From NCBI GenBank assembly GCA_012845835.1, contig JABAKD010000020.1, positions 930,001-994,000 of the forward strand: a stretch of DNA of 64,000 bases, given 5' to 3'. A program made the translations under genes and the position numbers. Positions within the stretch are counted from its first letter, which is position 1. Every line of letters begins with the position of its first letter. The notes beneath the pieces are model-generated. The model had not been told where the DNA came from. It did not search any database and was given only the letters and a program-made list of their open reading frames with translations. The stretch is from Undaria pinnatifida. Its lineage: Eukaryota > Sar > Phaeophyceae > Laminariales > Alariaceae. Shown one piece after another: positions 47,863-58,800 of this stretch.

Positions 47863-49515
47863 GGGCCAGTTTTAACAACTAAAAAGAAAAATTTTAGCAA
47901 AAATAAATCCAATTTAGATTTGATTTGGCGACTAAAACTGAATTAAAGAATGAAACCCGAACGATTCTATATGACGACACAGGGCGTTATATATCCTGCG
48001 AGGGGAGCTCTTCGGTTGTAGTTGATGCTTGACTCTTCAACCTGCAAGCCAGTTTTCATTGCCTCACGCACCCCACCCTCCCCACACAACGATATCATGC
48101 CCTCCTCCGAACGCTCTACATCAATCACCACCCAACCCTGTCGGGCGCAGACACGAGATAGATGTGGCTACCACCACGGCAAGACCGGGAGGGCCCTCTT
48201 GGCTGTGCTGTGGTGGGCTACTACTACTGCTGTGTCTTCTTTGCGTTTGCCGCCACACATCCGCCGTGCTCTCGTCCTTTGTTGTGGGTGTCGCTCATGC
48301 TCATCTGCCAACGTGTGCAGGCACGCGCATTCACGCGTCGTAACGGCAAATGGCAACCAATGCCGTGTGAAAGGCTGCCGTACAGTAGAAGCACGGGTGA
48401 AGTTCCGTGAGGGGCCGCTCACGTGCGCACAGGGTACTACTCCAACGCATCTCGAGGGTCGCGCACACAACGAGATGAACGCCGTCTATTTGTCCCCAGC
48501 TTTTAGGACACACATCCCGATCTACTTCGATCTATAACACGAAGAAGGCGCGTTAAATTATGTTGTGTTCTCAGCTCGGGTGTTACGTTTTTCTGCAAGA
48601 GTTTTGCCGGGAATCTCGTGCAAGAACTTTCCCAGAAAAATCGTTGCGGAGATATTTTTTTTTGTGGAAAAATGCTAATAATAGGTTTCCAAATACATCA
48701 CAGGCATTGTTCCTACCGGACCTGACAGGCGTTATACACTCTCGATTTACTGTACAACCGTTTGGGTGTGTTGCATCCTATCGAGGAAAGGGCGCATTGT
48801 TCTTTAAATATGTGGGGAATCGGAATTACGCAGCAGGTCACACAACGCCCTGCAGATGAACACTGACGAGAGTAGACAAGAGCGACATCTTGCGTCGCCG
48901 CGTGCGCGCCGCCACCAACCTCTCCGTTCTTTTGGCGGCCCACGCTAGGAAGCCATCACTTCCAGGGTCTCTTCGGTGGGCGGAGGGAGCCTCAAAACGC
49001 CGCACGCGGAGCAGCGACAGCGATGAAGCGGTTGAACTATTTAGCGAATACTCGTGTTTTTGGCTCCTTGCGGCTTGGCCGAGCGAGCTGCTTGAAAAAA
49101 TGCATTGCGGTCGCCATGATTTTTTTTTTTGAGGCGCCACCGCCGGGGTATGATGTACTATGGTCTGCAGGCGTGGGCGCGGCTATTGCCCCGTTTGCCT
49201 GCCGTTGAGGTTCGCGTTTTATCGCCTCGATCGTGGTCGTCGACGCGGCCAAAAAATGCAAAATCGTGCCAGGCTGCCCCAAGTGTGTTGTCCCACCGCA
49301 AACATGCCACGTCAAGTTGGGCCAACTCCGAAATTGGATTTGGATTTCCCTCCCAAAAAGTATTTCAAACCTTTTCATTTTTTTCTTTTAATTCAAATAC
49401 CAATTGCCCCGAAATCGGATTCCTCAATGATGCTGCGTGTCCAGACCAATCAAATCCAAATTGGATTTTGACATTTTTTTCCAAATTGGATTTTTTTCAT
49501 CGTTAAAACTGGCCC
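47863..49515. mobile_element. PIF/Harbinger-like element E4, 1,653 bp
   Basis: Perfect 14-bp terminal inverted repeats GGGCCAGTTTTAAC with further imperfect AAATCCAATTT pairs inside, and perfect TTA duplications at 47860-47862 and 49516-49518. It holds a 171-codon ORF at 48022-48537 (+) with no recognised domain and no visible DDE transposase. It is a different family from E2/E3 but has the same target preference. Confidence 0.88.
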
Positions 49516-49518
49516 TTA

Positions 49519-50028
49519 CAGGACACCTATTAATAGTACCATTGGTAAGAACCAGGGTAAAAAGAAAGTCAGGCTGAGAAGTCTCCAAGAACAAGGAAGG
49601 CGCGAGGCTGGCCATCCGCCAAAACAGAAAGGTCCCACACCCCTGTGACGCGAAGCCCCGACCCCCTTGGATTACCCTGCTGTACTGGCCCGGTGGCCGC
49701 GAGGGGCCTATTTTTTGCTTGTCAGCGAACGGAAGTTTCAATTTTGACCTGGCACTCTGTACATTAGTGTGGTCGTCGACTCTATGTATTGTTTTGACGG
49801 CATTTTTTTTGCCGTATATATTTTTCAAGTATGTTGCTACTTTTTCGACGGGAAAAATCCCCAGAAAATGCTGTTTTTAAGAAAATCCCTGCTGTCACCA
49901 GGGAAGAAAGAGAAGAGCACACGAGCAGACGCCCGGTATACATGGCCTGCTTCGATGAAGGAAAACAATTAATGTCTTGAATTAGAACAAACTTTATTTC
50001 TGGCCGGCGAAAATAGGGAAGAGGCTCA
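49519..50028. other. Short unique spacer between elements
   Basis: No gene is recognised. It includes CTATTAATAG at 49527-49536 and AT-rich sequence. Confidence 0.4.
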
Positions 50029-50861
50029 GGCCATCGCTTATAATAGGGTATCCGAATCCGAAAATGAGATGGATTTTCGGGTCGCAAAACCAGACGGGCA
50101 GAAGCGGATCGACAACCCTTGTAACACGATTTTACAGATTATTTTTGGATGCAGTTCTCGCGAAATAATCAACAACAGCGATCGCTCGACCACCTGCACG
50201 TATGAGTTCGCCGCACCAGAACATCTCAGCGCACGCCGATGAAGCATTGTAGGTGGGGCAAGGAAAAACACGCCGTATGCGCTTTACGCGAGGAGGGTTG
50301 ATATCGCCCTCGCTACCGTCGATCTCGTGCATCAACAACGACATGGCTGTCCTCGTCCTCGAGCACAAGTACGAGTGGTGCATGTTTTGTGTTTGGCGAA
50401 TGCTGCAATCGCGACTGCGAGGAGTGACAGGGCTCTGGTATTAATAGTCGCCACCGTCACTATCCGATCCCATCGGCTCGTGGTGAGGCACGATGTGTGT
50501 TCCAGTGGGTAGCGGGACACAGCAGCACGAGTACGTCTATGATACGTGTTGCTTGATCAGCATATACATATGTCTGATGCTGATGCGTGTCTTGTACTAC
50601 TACTGCTGTTTTTGGCTCGTTACCAGGCTTGTTGCCTCCTACCATGGTATGACGCATGGAAAACCTAATCCGGATGCCTTTTTCGAATACGATTTCATCC
50701 GAAACTTGGCCCTCATTCCGGGTGAGGACCGACCCGAAAACGACACCCGAAAATGGAAGCCTGAGAATCACCAGTGTCGGGTTTCACTCGAGTTGCAAGC
50801 TGGTTTTGCGATCCGAAAACGTTCATTTTCGGATCCAGAAACGGTGGTATAAGAGACGGCC
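50029..50861 (-). mobile_element. PIF/Harbinger-like MITE E5, 833 bp
   Basis: It is reversed relative to E3. The ends are GGCCATCGCTTATAATAG and GGTATAAGAGACGGCC. Perfect TCA duplications lie at 50026-50028 and 50862-50864. Subterminal TCCGAAAATGA words are inverted. It is the best-preserved uninterrupted copy of the family. Confidence 0.9.
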
Positions 50862-50864
50862 TCA

Positions 50865-51965
50865 ACGAGATGAAGACTGGGAAAAAGGAAAAAAATAGGA
50901 AGTACAGGCTGAGCCCAGATCCCTGTGTCTTACTAGGTGTCCTGTACTATATTGATGGGGACTTATTGGCCATGATTGACTTAACCGTCATCACATCAAA
51001 TAGTTGACTACCGACGGGTTTTCACGTTTCGTAGAATGGAGGCTGAGGGTAACTTGTACCGGCAGTATAATGTCATACCACAGATACTTGTGGGTAGAAT
51101 TGTGTATTTTGGGTCGGCAGTCAGTAGATTGTTTTGGGTGCTGACTAAGGTCTCGACGCGTGGTTGTTGTGATGCTGGCGTGGCGTAGAGCTGCACGTTG
51201 TAGAGCTGATGGCGGTACAAGTATGCCGATAGTATCATGCTCGTATAGCTAGATTCGAAGCTGTGTCACTTTCGAAAAAGCTGGTGATGCCGTTGCTGGT
51301 CTTCGCTCTTTGCTCCAGACTATATATAGCAGTAGGGATGATTGCCCCTTTCAGCAGTGGCAATGATTTACCGTGGTTATCGCGAAGTAATTCAACGTGA
51401 GCATACTTGTGAAGTATTGTTCAGCGGGGTAATCAAGTGTACTGATGTAGGAGAGGAGAGGTTCAGATACTTGGTCAAATGATTCATGCGTCCGCTGTCT
51501 ACTGTCACCGAACGAAAGAAGCGAACTCGTTTGTTTTACAGCTGGTGTCCGTACCAGGTGTGCACCCGGGATGTGGTAGGTCGTGTTGTACGACCATATG
51601 AGTACGTACGCAAGCCGCCGTCATTTGAACGAGTCATATAATGGATATGCGACGTGCGTGCTGCCATTGGGGAGGACTATGGTGTAAACCAACGGTTTCT
51701 GCGATAGTGAGTGAGTACTGAAGCCCATTTGTTGCCGATGTTGTGGGTTCACGGCAATGCCGCACAAAGATTGAGTGTTTTCTCCCTTACGGCCTTCCAG
51801 TACTAATACATGCTTCGAAGCATGCCGTTAGTCCCACTACGTCACACCCCTTCGTTCTCGCATGCATGATTATGGCCAACGAGCACTACACGCATTGAAC
51901 TGATTCCGATATTGGCGGTTCTATTGAGGAATCTGTGCACAGCCTAACCCTGTGGCGTACGTACC
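50865..51965. other. Upstream flank of the bromodomain gene
   Basis: No recognised ORF. Promoter elements could not be identified. One TACCAGGT word is at 51552. Confidence 0.4.
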
Positions 51966-53125
51966 ATGTGTCTTCCGCAGAACGCGAAACGGGCAAGATC
52001 TCCCGATGTCGAGGACACGCTTCCACCACCGCCCGACATCAAGGCCATCGTGAAGCCGCTAATTTCCAAGCTGATTGCCATGAAATGGCCCGGTTGGAGC
52101 AATCCTTTCAGCATTGTGCTCAAGAGGAGCAACGCTCCCCCCCGATACTTCGAGGTGGTCAAGCGGCATATGAACCTCATCTACATCCGGGACAATATCA
52201 ACAAGAATAGATACTCGACGGTGAGTCGACATTGGGTTACAGGGTTGGCGGGGGGCGACGGGTTGTGTAAGGTTGGGACATTTTCCGTGTGCACAATAGA
52301 CACGTCTTGTACTGTTTATCGTTAACGCATCGCTTTGCGCATTTGGGCCCATCAAGGACGTCGCATAGTATGATAAGTTTGTGTTCTTGGTCTGTGCTGC
52401 TGAGCGGGTTCGATAATGCGGAGGCTCTGTCCGGTGCCCGAACGACCTACAACCGAACAGAGAAAGCCGCAAAGCAGTGCTCGCCATCAATGCTGACCCG
52501 ACCAGTGCAGCCACAACAGTGGTACAAGCAACCTATGTCATCACACATACGGCAAGATGGTATTTACTTGGTGCTTGAACATAATATTGGGAAGTGGTGA
52601 TTCGGCGTGGTGCTCACTTGTCTGTCGATCGAATTCTGCGGCAACCGCACCAAAATCCCAAAACTGCACACCTGCCAATGCGCTGCGAGCCAAATGTTGT
52701 ACGTAGTGATTCCTTAGGGGGTAGCGCTTTCGGGAGCATGTGAATCATCAAGTGGCGGGTGACGTTGCATACCCGTTTCCCCTTCAACATCACAGCGAAT
52801 GCACAAACCGGCGTTTGCTTATTCCCCCTGCTGTTCGGGTTCCGGAAAAGCCTTGCACTGACACTTTCATCCTCAATTTTTCCATCCCCAACGACGGGGG
52901 GCGTTCTTTTATCCCGTGTCTCAGGTGTCCGAGGTGGAGGCGGATCTGGAGCTGATTGTCAACAACGCAACTACGTTCAATCGACCGAACGATCCAGTGT
53001 ACCAATTTGCCCTCGAGCTGCAGACCGTGTTTCGCAGCGAGCTGTCGCTGATAAGGCGTACAGGAGGGGGCGGCCAGGGAGGCAGGGAAGACGGGCAGAT
53101 TGACAAAAGACCTAGGGTTCGATAA
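51966..53125 (+). CDS. Small single-bromodomain protein
   Basis: Bromodomains bind acetyl-lysine on histones and act in the nucleus. Two exons, 51966-52220 and 52925-53125 (stop TAA 53123-53125), join at GTGAGT..CAG in phase 0 to give 151 codons. Exon 1 has the ZA region (ISKLIAMKWPGWSNPF and PPRYFEVVKRHMNLIYIRDNI). Exon 2 has SEVEADLELIVNNATTFNRP, which keeps the conserved Asn of the YN/FN pocket (TTFN), then YQFALELQTVF. A basic, Gly-rich end (RRTGGGGQGG..KRPRVR) may be a nuclear signal. Nothing else is attached, unlike BET or GCN5 proteins. TTCCGCAG just before 51979 looks like a 3' splice site, so exon 1 may really start there and be preceded by further coding exons. Confidence 0.82.
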
Positions 53126-54002
53126 CATCGGTTTGCTGTCGCCGCTGACGCTGTATTTCTTGAATTACGTCGGTCAGTTTTGGTCATAGATGGGTGGGTG
53201 GCGGTGACACGGTGTTCTCCTTTGTTTTGGGGTTCATTTCGTCTGCGTTGCACATGTTTTTTGTGATGCAAATGGTGGATAACATTTGTATTTGCTGTCT
53301 CCACAGACGCGGTAGTTCCGCGATCTCTGCGAGAGCGTGGTGGGCGGATGACGGTGAAGTGGTGTCCTTTGTTGTGTTCGTTCCGTCGGCGTTACAAAAG
53401 TTACTCTCGTGATACCCAGGCACGCGAAATAGGTCGTGTGACCGCACGCACTTGGCACCGGTCGAAATACGGCTGTGGTGCGTAGACGTGTGGTCTCATC
53501 TCTGGCCGTTTGCCGGTGTATCGTACGTATACATTTTGGGTATTCGTCGCTCATGATTTGAACCAGATCGTCCTTTATATAATGCCAATAGAGACGTTGT
53601 TCTTGGGCGCGCTGGTCTTTAGACAGCTGTTGTTGTTGCCACAGGGCGATAAGTTGAAGTACCACCGGGGGGGGGGGGTCCCTAGCTTCGGATAACACCT
53701 GCCTGTTATGTGATATCCCTGCAGTGCTTACCATACAGATTGACTCCCACCCTCCGCGTTGTTGTATTGGCGGGAAAGGGTAGGAGACTAACCGCGTGGG
53801 GGAATGTTTCGGTTCCTTGAGCAGGAGTATCATACCTGCTTGTGGTTGTGTTTCAAAAACCGGTGCTTTCGTTTCCCGCCCCAGCCCATCCCTGGCTGGG
53901 TCCTGTTTTCGGCACAGCTCTGGCAATGTACACAATCGAAGAAGGGACTCTGGATACGCGCGGCTAGGCCATCCCAAATTATCACCTCGCTCTGATGTGA
54001 TA

Positions 54003-56600
54003 TAACCCCGCCGCGACCTAGCACGTATAGTATAGTTCCTCCCAGATACACATTCATACCACCTAAAGGGGTTTGAATCGCACCGCCTCGTTTTGTTCTC
54101 TCCCGCCGCCCCACCTAAAAGCAAAAATCTGCCCAGAGAAATAAAAACTACCAGACAGTTGATATCACCTCATTACCTTTCTAGATGTCATCGGCGTACA
54201 ACACGCAAACTTTGTTTATGAAAGAAGCGTAACAACAGCTGCCGACGTGGTAACGTCATCTAAGAGGGTTTTTCCTAACGAGAACACGAAAACAGCACAC
54301 GCCAATCCTGACAAATGCCGCCAAAGGTCCTAACGTGAAAAAAAAACATAAATTAATGACCAAATACCACGATTGCTGACATTTTGAAATAATGAAATGT
54401 CACGGTTAAATAAAACAAAAACGCCATTTTGTCAGGAATAGGAACCCTTGGATATGGAAGATGTTAAAACTATTCAAAGTCCGGATTCCTGACAAATACT
54501 TCGAAGTATGTACCTAAAATAAAATCTGCTAGATTAATAAACACTACACCCGAAGGGTGCGCCAGCGAGCACCCGAAGGGTGCGCCAGCGAGCACCCGAA
54601 GGGTGCGCCAGCTAGCGTTGGGCTGCGAAAGCAACTGAATTAAATCGACACACGACGCGTATGAAAATACGTGGAAGTGTGGTGAGCTAAAGCTTTATTT
54701 TTCCCCATCCGCCGGAGGATATATAAAAAAAAAAAAAAAAACTACCAGGCAGATGATATCACCTCAAATTATCCATCCAACCAGCCATGCCGTAGCTCCA
54801 ATTCATTTATTTCCGCCCCCCCCTCCTTCCCCACCACCCATAACCCCGCCGCGACCTAGCACGTATAGTATAGTTCCTTGTCCAGGTATACATTCATGCC
54901 ACCTAAAGGGGTTTGAATCCCACCGCCTCGTTTTGTTCTCTCCCGCCGCCCCCCCTAAAATCAAAAATCTGCCCGGAGAAATAAAAACTACCAGACAGTT
55001 GATATCACCTCATTACCTTTCTAGCCGTCCATGCCATAGCTCCAAGGGTCCTGCCGACGACGCCAATTGTAGTGGTGCTCCGAGTGGGGGATGCGGGGTT
55101 GGTCGGTGCTGGGAAGCGTGCTCCTCATGGGTTCCGGTGCCCTTGTTTGGTCTTTCGTCATGGCTCGCTGGATAGACTCAAAAGCTTATACATTATTTCC
55201 TCTACATTAAACTCTAAAAGACAGACAAAACATGCCTTTGGCACATGGTAGCGCAGGGCAAAGCAAGTAGAGCAGGTAGAGCAGGTAGTGAGATGTGGGG
55301 CGTCCTGCTTGTCCTATCATCGTCACCTACATTATCGCCCATCTATGATGGCCTTGACGTGAATGTGACATCTAATGTCACGTGGTTTCACCTCAACCAT
55401 GACATGGTTTCACGTCGAATCTATAAACTATCCTTCTACGGAGGGCACTCCATTACAATACCCCCCCCCCGCCCCCCCCTTCCTCACCACCCGCACCACC
55501 GCCTAGACCTAGCACCACGCGCATAGCAAGCTCCTAACATATATATGTTTTTGCTACCTAAAGCTGTTAAAAATCCTCCCCTTCCCCCCCCCCCCCCCCG
55601 TTTCGAACACTCCGCCCTCTCCTCACCGGTTGTACGACTTACAGGATATACTTGATAAACTGATGCATTTTTTCGTCCACGGCTGTGTCAGATTCTGTCC
55701 CCCTCAAAAACGGGTTTAATAGTTTCCGCGCACAGATTGACTAACCCCACCCTGTTGATTCTGGCACAAGCTACACTGTAGTTCCAAGGGGAGTCGCCGA
55801 CCTATATCCTTAATGAAGACACACACCCTGTAATACGCGCGATTCGAATATCACGCACAGCTTGCAAATGAGTTTCGACGAAATCTTCGATCTCACAGCT
55901 GGCGTGTATATTATTTCTATAATATGTATTGGATGAAGGGGGCCCAAAATCGATTTTGAATATGGAAAATGTCGAAACGATTCAAAGTCCGGATTAGGGA
56001 CAAGTACCAGCCAGGTACCAACCTGGTATCACGACCCGCAAAAGTGTCACGTTTTTTTGTAACCATATTAACAATTCCTGACATAATTTGTGTTAAATTG
56101 TAAACACTTGTTTGCTGCTTCTGGTTGCATTGTTTATTATTTTACAAAATCATTCTAACGACGTTAGCTGTAAGTTCGACGAATTTAGGGTCGATGTGAC
56201 GGTACTCCGAGCGGGGGATGCGTGGTTGGTCGGTGTTGGGAAGCGTGCCCCTCATGGATTCCGGTGTCTTCGGTTGGTCTCTCCTCATAGCTCGATGTGG
56301 CTAATGATAGGCAAAAAGCTTATATACATTATTCCCCTACAAAGAATCCTAAAAGACAGGCATAACACAGGGCTAGGTAGGGTAGGGCACGGTAGTGCAG
56401 GGTAATGCAGGGTAGTGAGATGAGGGGCGTCCTGCTCGTCCCATCATCGTCACCTACATTTTTGCCCATCTATGATGGCGTTGACGTGAATGTGACATCT
56501 AATATCATGTGGTTCCACCTCAACCATGACGTGGTTTCACGTCGAATCTATAAACTATCCTTCTACAGAGGGCACTCCATTACTTTGGTGTTATAATGCT
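54003..56600 (-). repeat. Inverted, partly duplicated 'R' repeat region
   Basis: It carries reverse-complement blocks of the 5330-6960 family. The block at 54003-54187 recurs at 54840-55037 (CCGCCGCGACCTAGCACGTA.. and CAGTTGATATCACCTCATTA). A second pair, 55074-55456 and 56201-56583, is about 383 bp, offset by 1,127 bp (ATGTGACATCTAAT..CACGTGG). C-runs are frequent. No gene is recognised. Confidence 0.7.
54547..54615 (+). repeat. 23-bp minisatellite, three units
   Basis: Three consecutive copies of a 23-bp unit starting CACCCGAAGGGTGCGCCAGC. Each contains the small hairpin CACCC-GAA-GGGTG. Confidence 0.92.
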
Positions 56601-56970
56601 TAGTATGGGGGTAAGCTATCGGTTCAACTTTTGCAAAGGTGGTCAAACGGACTAATGCCCCACTAATACCTTAACAAATAAATGGCGTCGTCGAAAGACC
56701 ATGGGTTTTTCGGTCTTGGGTTCGAGTTCCACACCCATCATAATAAAGTTTGTCAGACTTTCCCCATGTCGAGCTTGAAAAATACTCTCCCCGGTATCCC
56801 CAGGAAATGAAACCGCTTGGATCTTGACACGTCCGCCCGTTTTTGCGGCCGACCTGCTATTCCGCCGTTTCAGGGGGGAAGAAGAGTGTTTTAAGGCTTA
56901 GTTGGGGTAAGCTATTGGTTGACCTTTTGCAAGTGGTCAAACGGACTAATAACCCACTAATTCCATTACA
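56595..56970 (+). repeat. tRNA-like segment between two direct repeats
   Basis: Direct repeats at about 56610-56672 and 56900-56965 share GGGGTAAGCTAT.GGTT and GTGGTCAAACGGACTAAT. Between them, 56687-56745 has a B-box-like GGGTTCGAGTTCC and an upstream TGGCGTCGTCG that could be a weak A box. The acceptor arms do not pair, so it is not a functional tRNA. A SINE is possible. Confidence 0.45.
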
Positions 56971-57431
56971 TTAGGCCACCCTGAATAGTCGTATAGATGC
57001 AGATCACCTGGCATTCAAAGGATGTCAACAAAACATCCAGAATTGGAAAGGGGATCGAAGATGCGGCTGTTCGAAACAAACGAAAATGAGGCTATAGATT
57101 CCCCCACACCTCGTAATAATGAGGCTGAAATGCCTCATTGCAAGATATACAACCCTATCTACGATGGAGCTCAACATCGATCATCTTGGCAAGCTGCGCA
57201 CTATATTTATCGCCCCCGTCTTTAGTAAGTTTCAGGAATCAAAACCTATCATCATATATATATATAATAAGATGAATTTACCTATCTCATGTATGACCAA
57301 TAATAGTCTGATTATCTGAACGCACTTTCTTTGACGTATTTTGAATTTTTTATTAGTATACTATTAATAATTGAATATCATTAATAAGTGCAGCTTTATT
57401 ACTATTATTATAGGTATTAATATTAATATTA

Positions 57432-57530
57432 CGGGGGACCATAGTAAATAGGACCAAATATTGTTAGTCAAAATAGGGAAATATATTGGTTTTTGTCTGT
57501 ACCGTAGGTCCTATTTACTATGGTCCCCCG
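57432..57530. mobile_element. Tc1/mariner-type MITE, 99 bp
   Basis: 24-bp perfect terminal inverted repeats beginning CGGGGGACCATAGTAAATAG, flanked by TA on both sides (57430-57431 and 57531-57532). TA duplication and small size fit a non-autonomous Tc1/mariner element. Confidence 0.85.
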
Positions 57531-57532
57531 TA

Positions 57533-58711
57533 ATAGTAGGGTATACAGGTTTGGTCTACCTTATTAATAAAACAGTAGTAGATAGAGTGAAGCGTCCTAA
57601 TAAGCACAGTGAGTGCCCTATTAAGCACGCCATAGGGTTGTACTTGTATGTGAGCTTTAGTTGTTGCACTACTTATTACTACTCTCTTACTCGCGTCCAT
57701 CCGCACAACTAACTTTTTGGTTATAGAAAGTATAGTCCTACACCGCCGCTTCCATAAGGCCTCAGCCCTTCGGCGAATAACCTAGCTAGATAGTACCAGG
57801 TATATACTCCGAGTAATAGACTAGTATAATAATAGGTGGTGTGGTGTATGACAGCAGCGGAATGAATGCGATCGAAAAATAATGCGACGGGGTTCACGAA
57901 TTATTCCAGCACAGACGACGGATCTGATGCAGTATACTACTCTTCTCTTACTTGTTGTATAGACAGCACCACACATAATCACACGAAGAAAGAGAGGAAA
58001 CGACTTGGCCGACACTCTCGCGCCGATAATACTATTATTAGACTATGTTACTATGAACGATGAGCAGCAAATAAATGTATGATGTTGCGTCGAACGTTGG
58101 TGTGGTGTGTGTATTCATGTGAACATCGAAACGGTATACTTCGAAGTATACTATATGATGTCCAGATATACAACAAGGTATTCTTCGTAGATCGGTGTTA
58201 TTAATAGGACTCTTCGCTCCGCGGGCGGCATTCGCCGCCCGCCACACGCTCTCAGGAACTTCAATGAAAAATGCAACAACTTTTGTCAAACGGGGGCAGA
58301 AGAAGAGGTTCACACGAACGATTGGTTGATGGCAGGTGCAAACTGGCGACTATGATGATGAGGCCACACGGCCCCCGCCGCGATGGTCCAGGAAAACAGC
58401 CCGGACGTCACATGCATGATGAGTAGAATACCGTATTTATTTGTGAAAAGGCCCTCTATCCCAGAACGGCCGAAGTCGCGAAGATGTTGAAGCGGAAGAT
58501 CCCTGGAGCCTTGGTCCCTCGTCGCCACCGTTACGGCCGGTGTAGCCAAGCGTTTTCTTTAGTTCGTTTAGCAAGGAAGGAGAGGTGCTAGAGCTCAAGT
58601 TTAACCAAGAGGGGTCATAGAGGCTATCGTCCCTACATGCCTCGCCTCACGTCCTACCCTAGGTTCATCACATATTATGTGCCTGGATATATGCGCCTCT
58701 GGTAGCTTTAA
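57533..58711. other. No confident gene; one weak exon-like ORF
   Basis: AT-rich. 58310-58549 on the - strand encodes 79 residues including FTNKYGILLIMHVTSGLFSW, a possible membrane helix preceded by K-Y-G. This faintly recalls DUF1279/FAM210 proteins, but no partner exon was found. Confidence 0.3.
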
Positions 58712-58800
58712 AACCCCTCTACAACTTGAAACCCTTTTTGGGGACAAAATTACTTGGATATAGTATACGGAGGGGTTCGGGGGCTCTAAAGGGGTTAATT
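58712..58800 (+). repeat. Dispersed repeat, copy 2 of 2
   Basis: Counterpart of 15893-15985. It ends GGGGGCTCTAAAGGGGTTAA. Confidence 0.6.

Noticed and set aside
48022-48537. 171-codon ORF inside element E4
   Set aside because: No transposase or Myb-like motif recognised; likely chance.
53234-54124. 296-codon ORF on the - strand downstream of the bromodomain gene
   Set aside because: Unusually long, but no family signature is seen. It overlaps the R repeat at 54003 and the 3' flank of the + strand gene, and composition is not protein-like. Kept as unexplained rather than annotated.
54547-54615. CRISPR array
   Set aside because: Three head-to-tail 23-bp units without spacers: a minisatellite in a eukaryotic genome.
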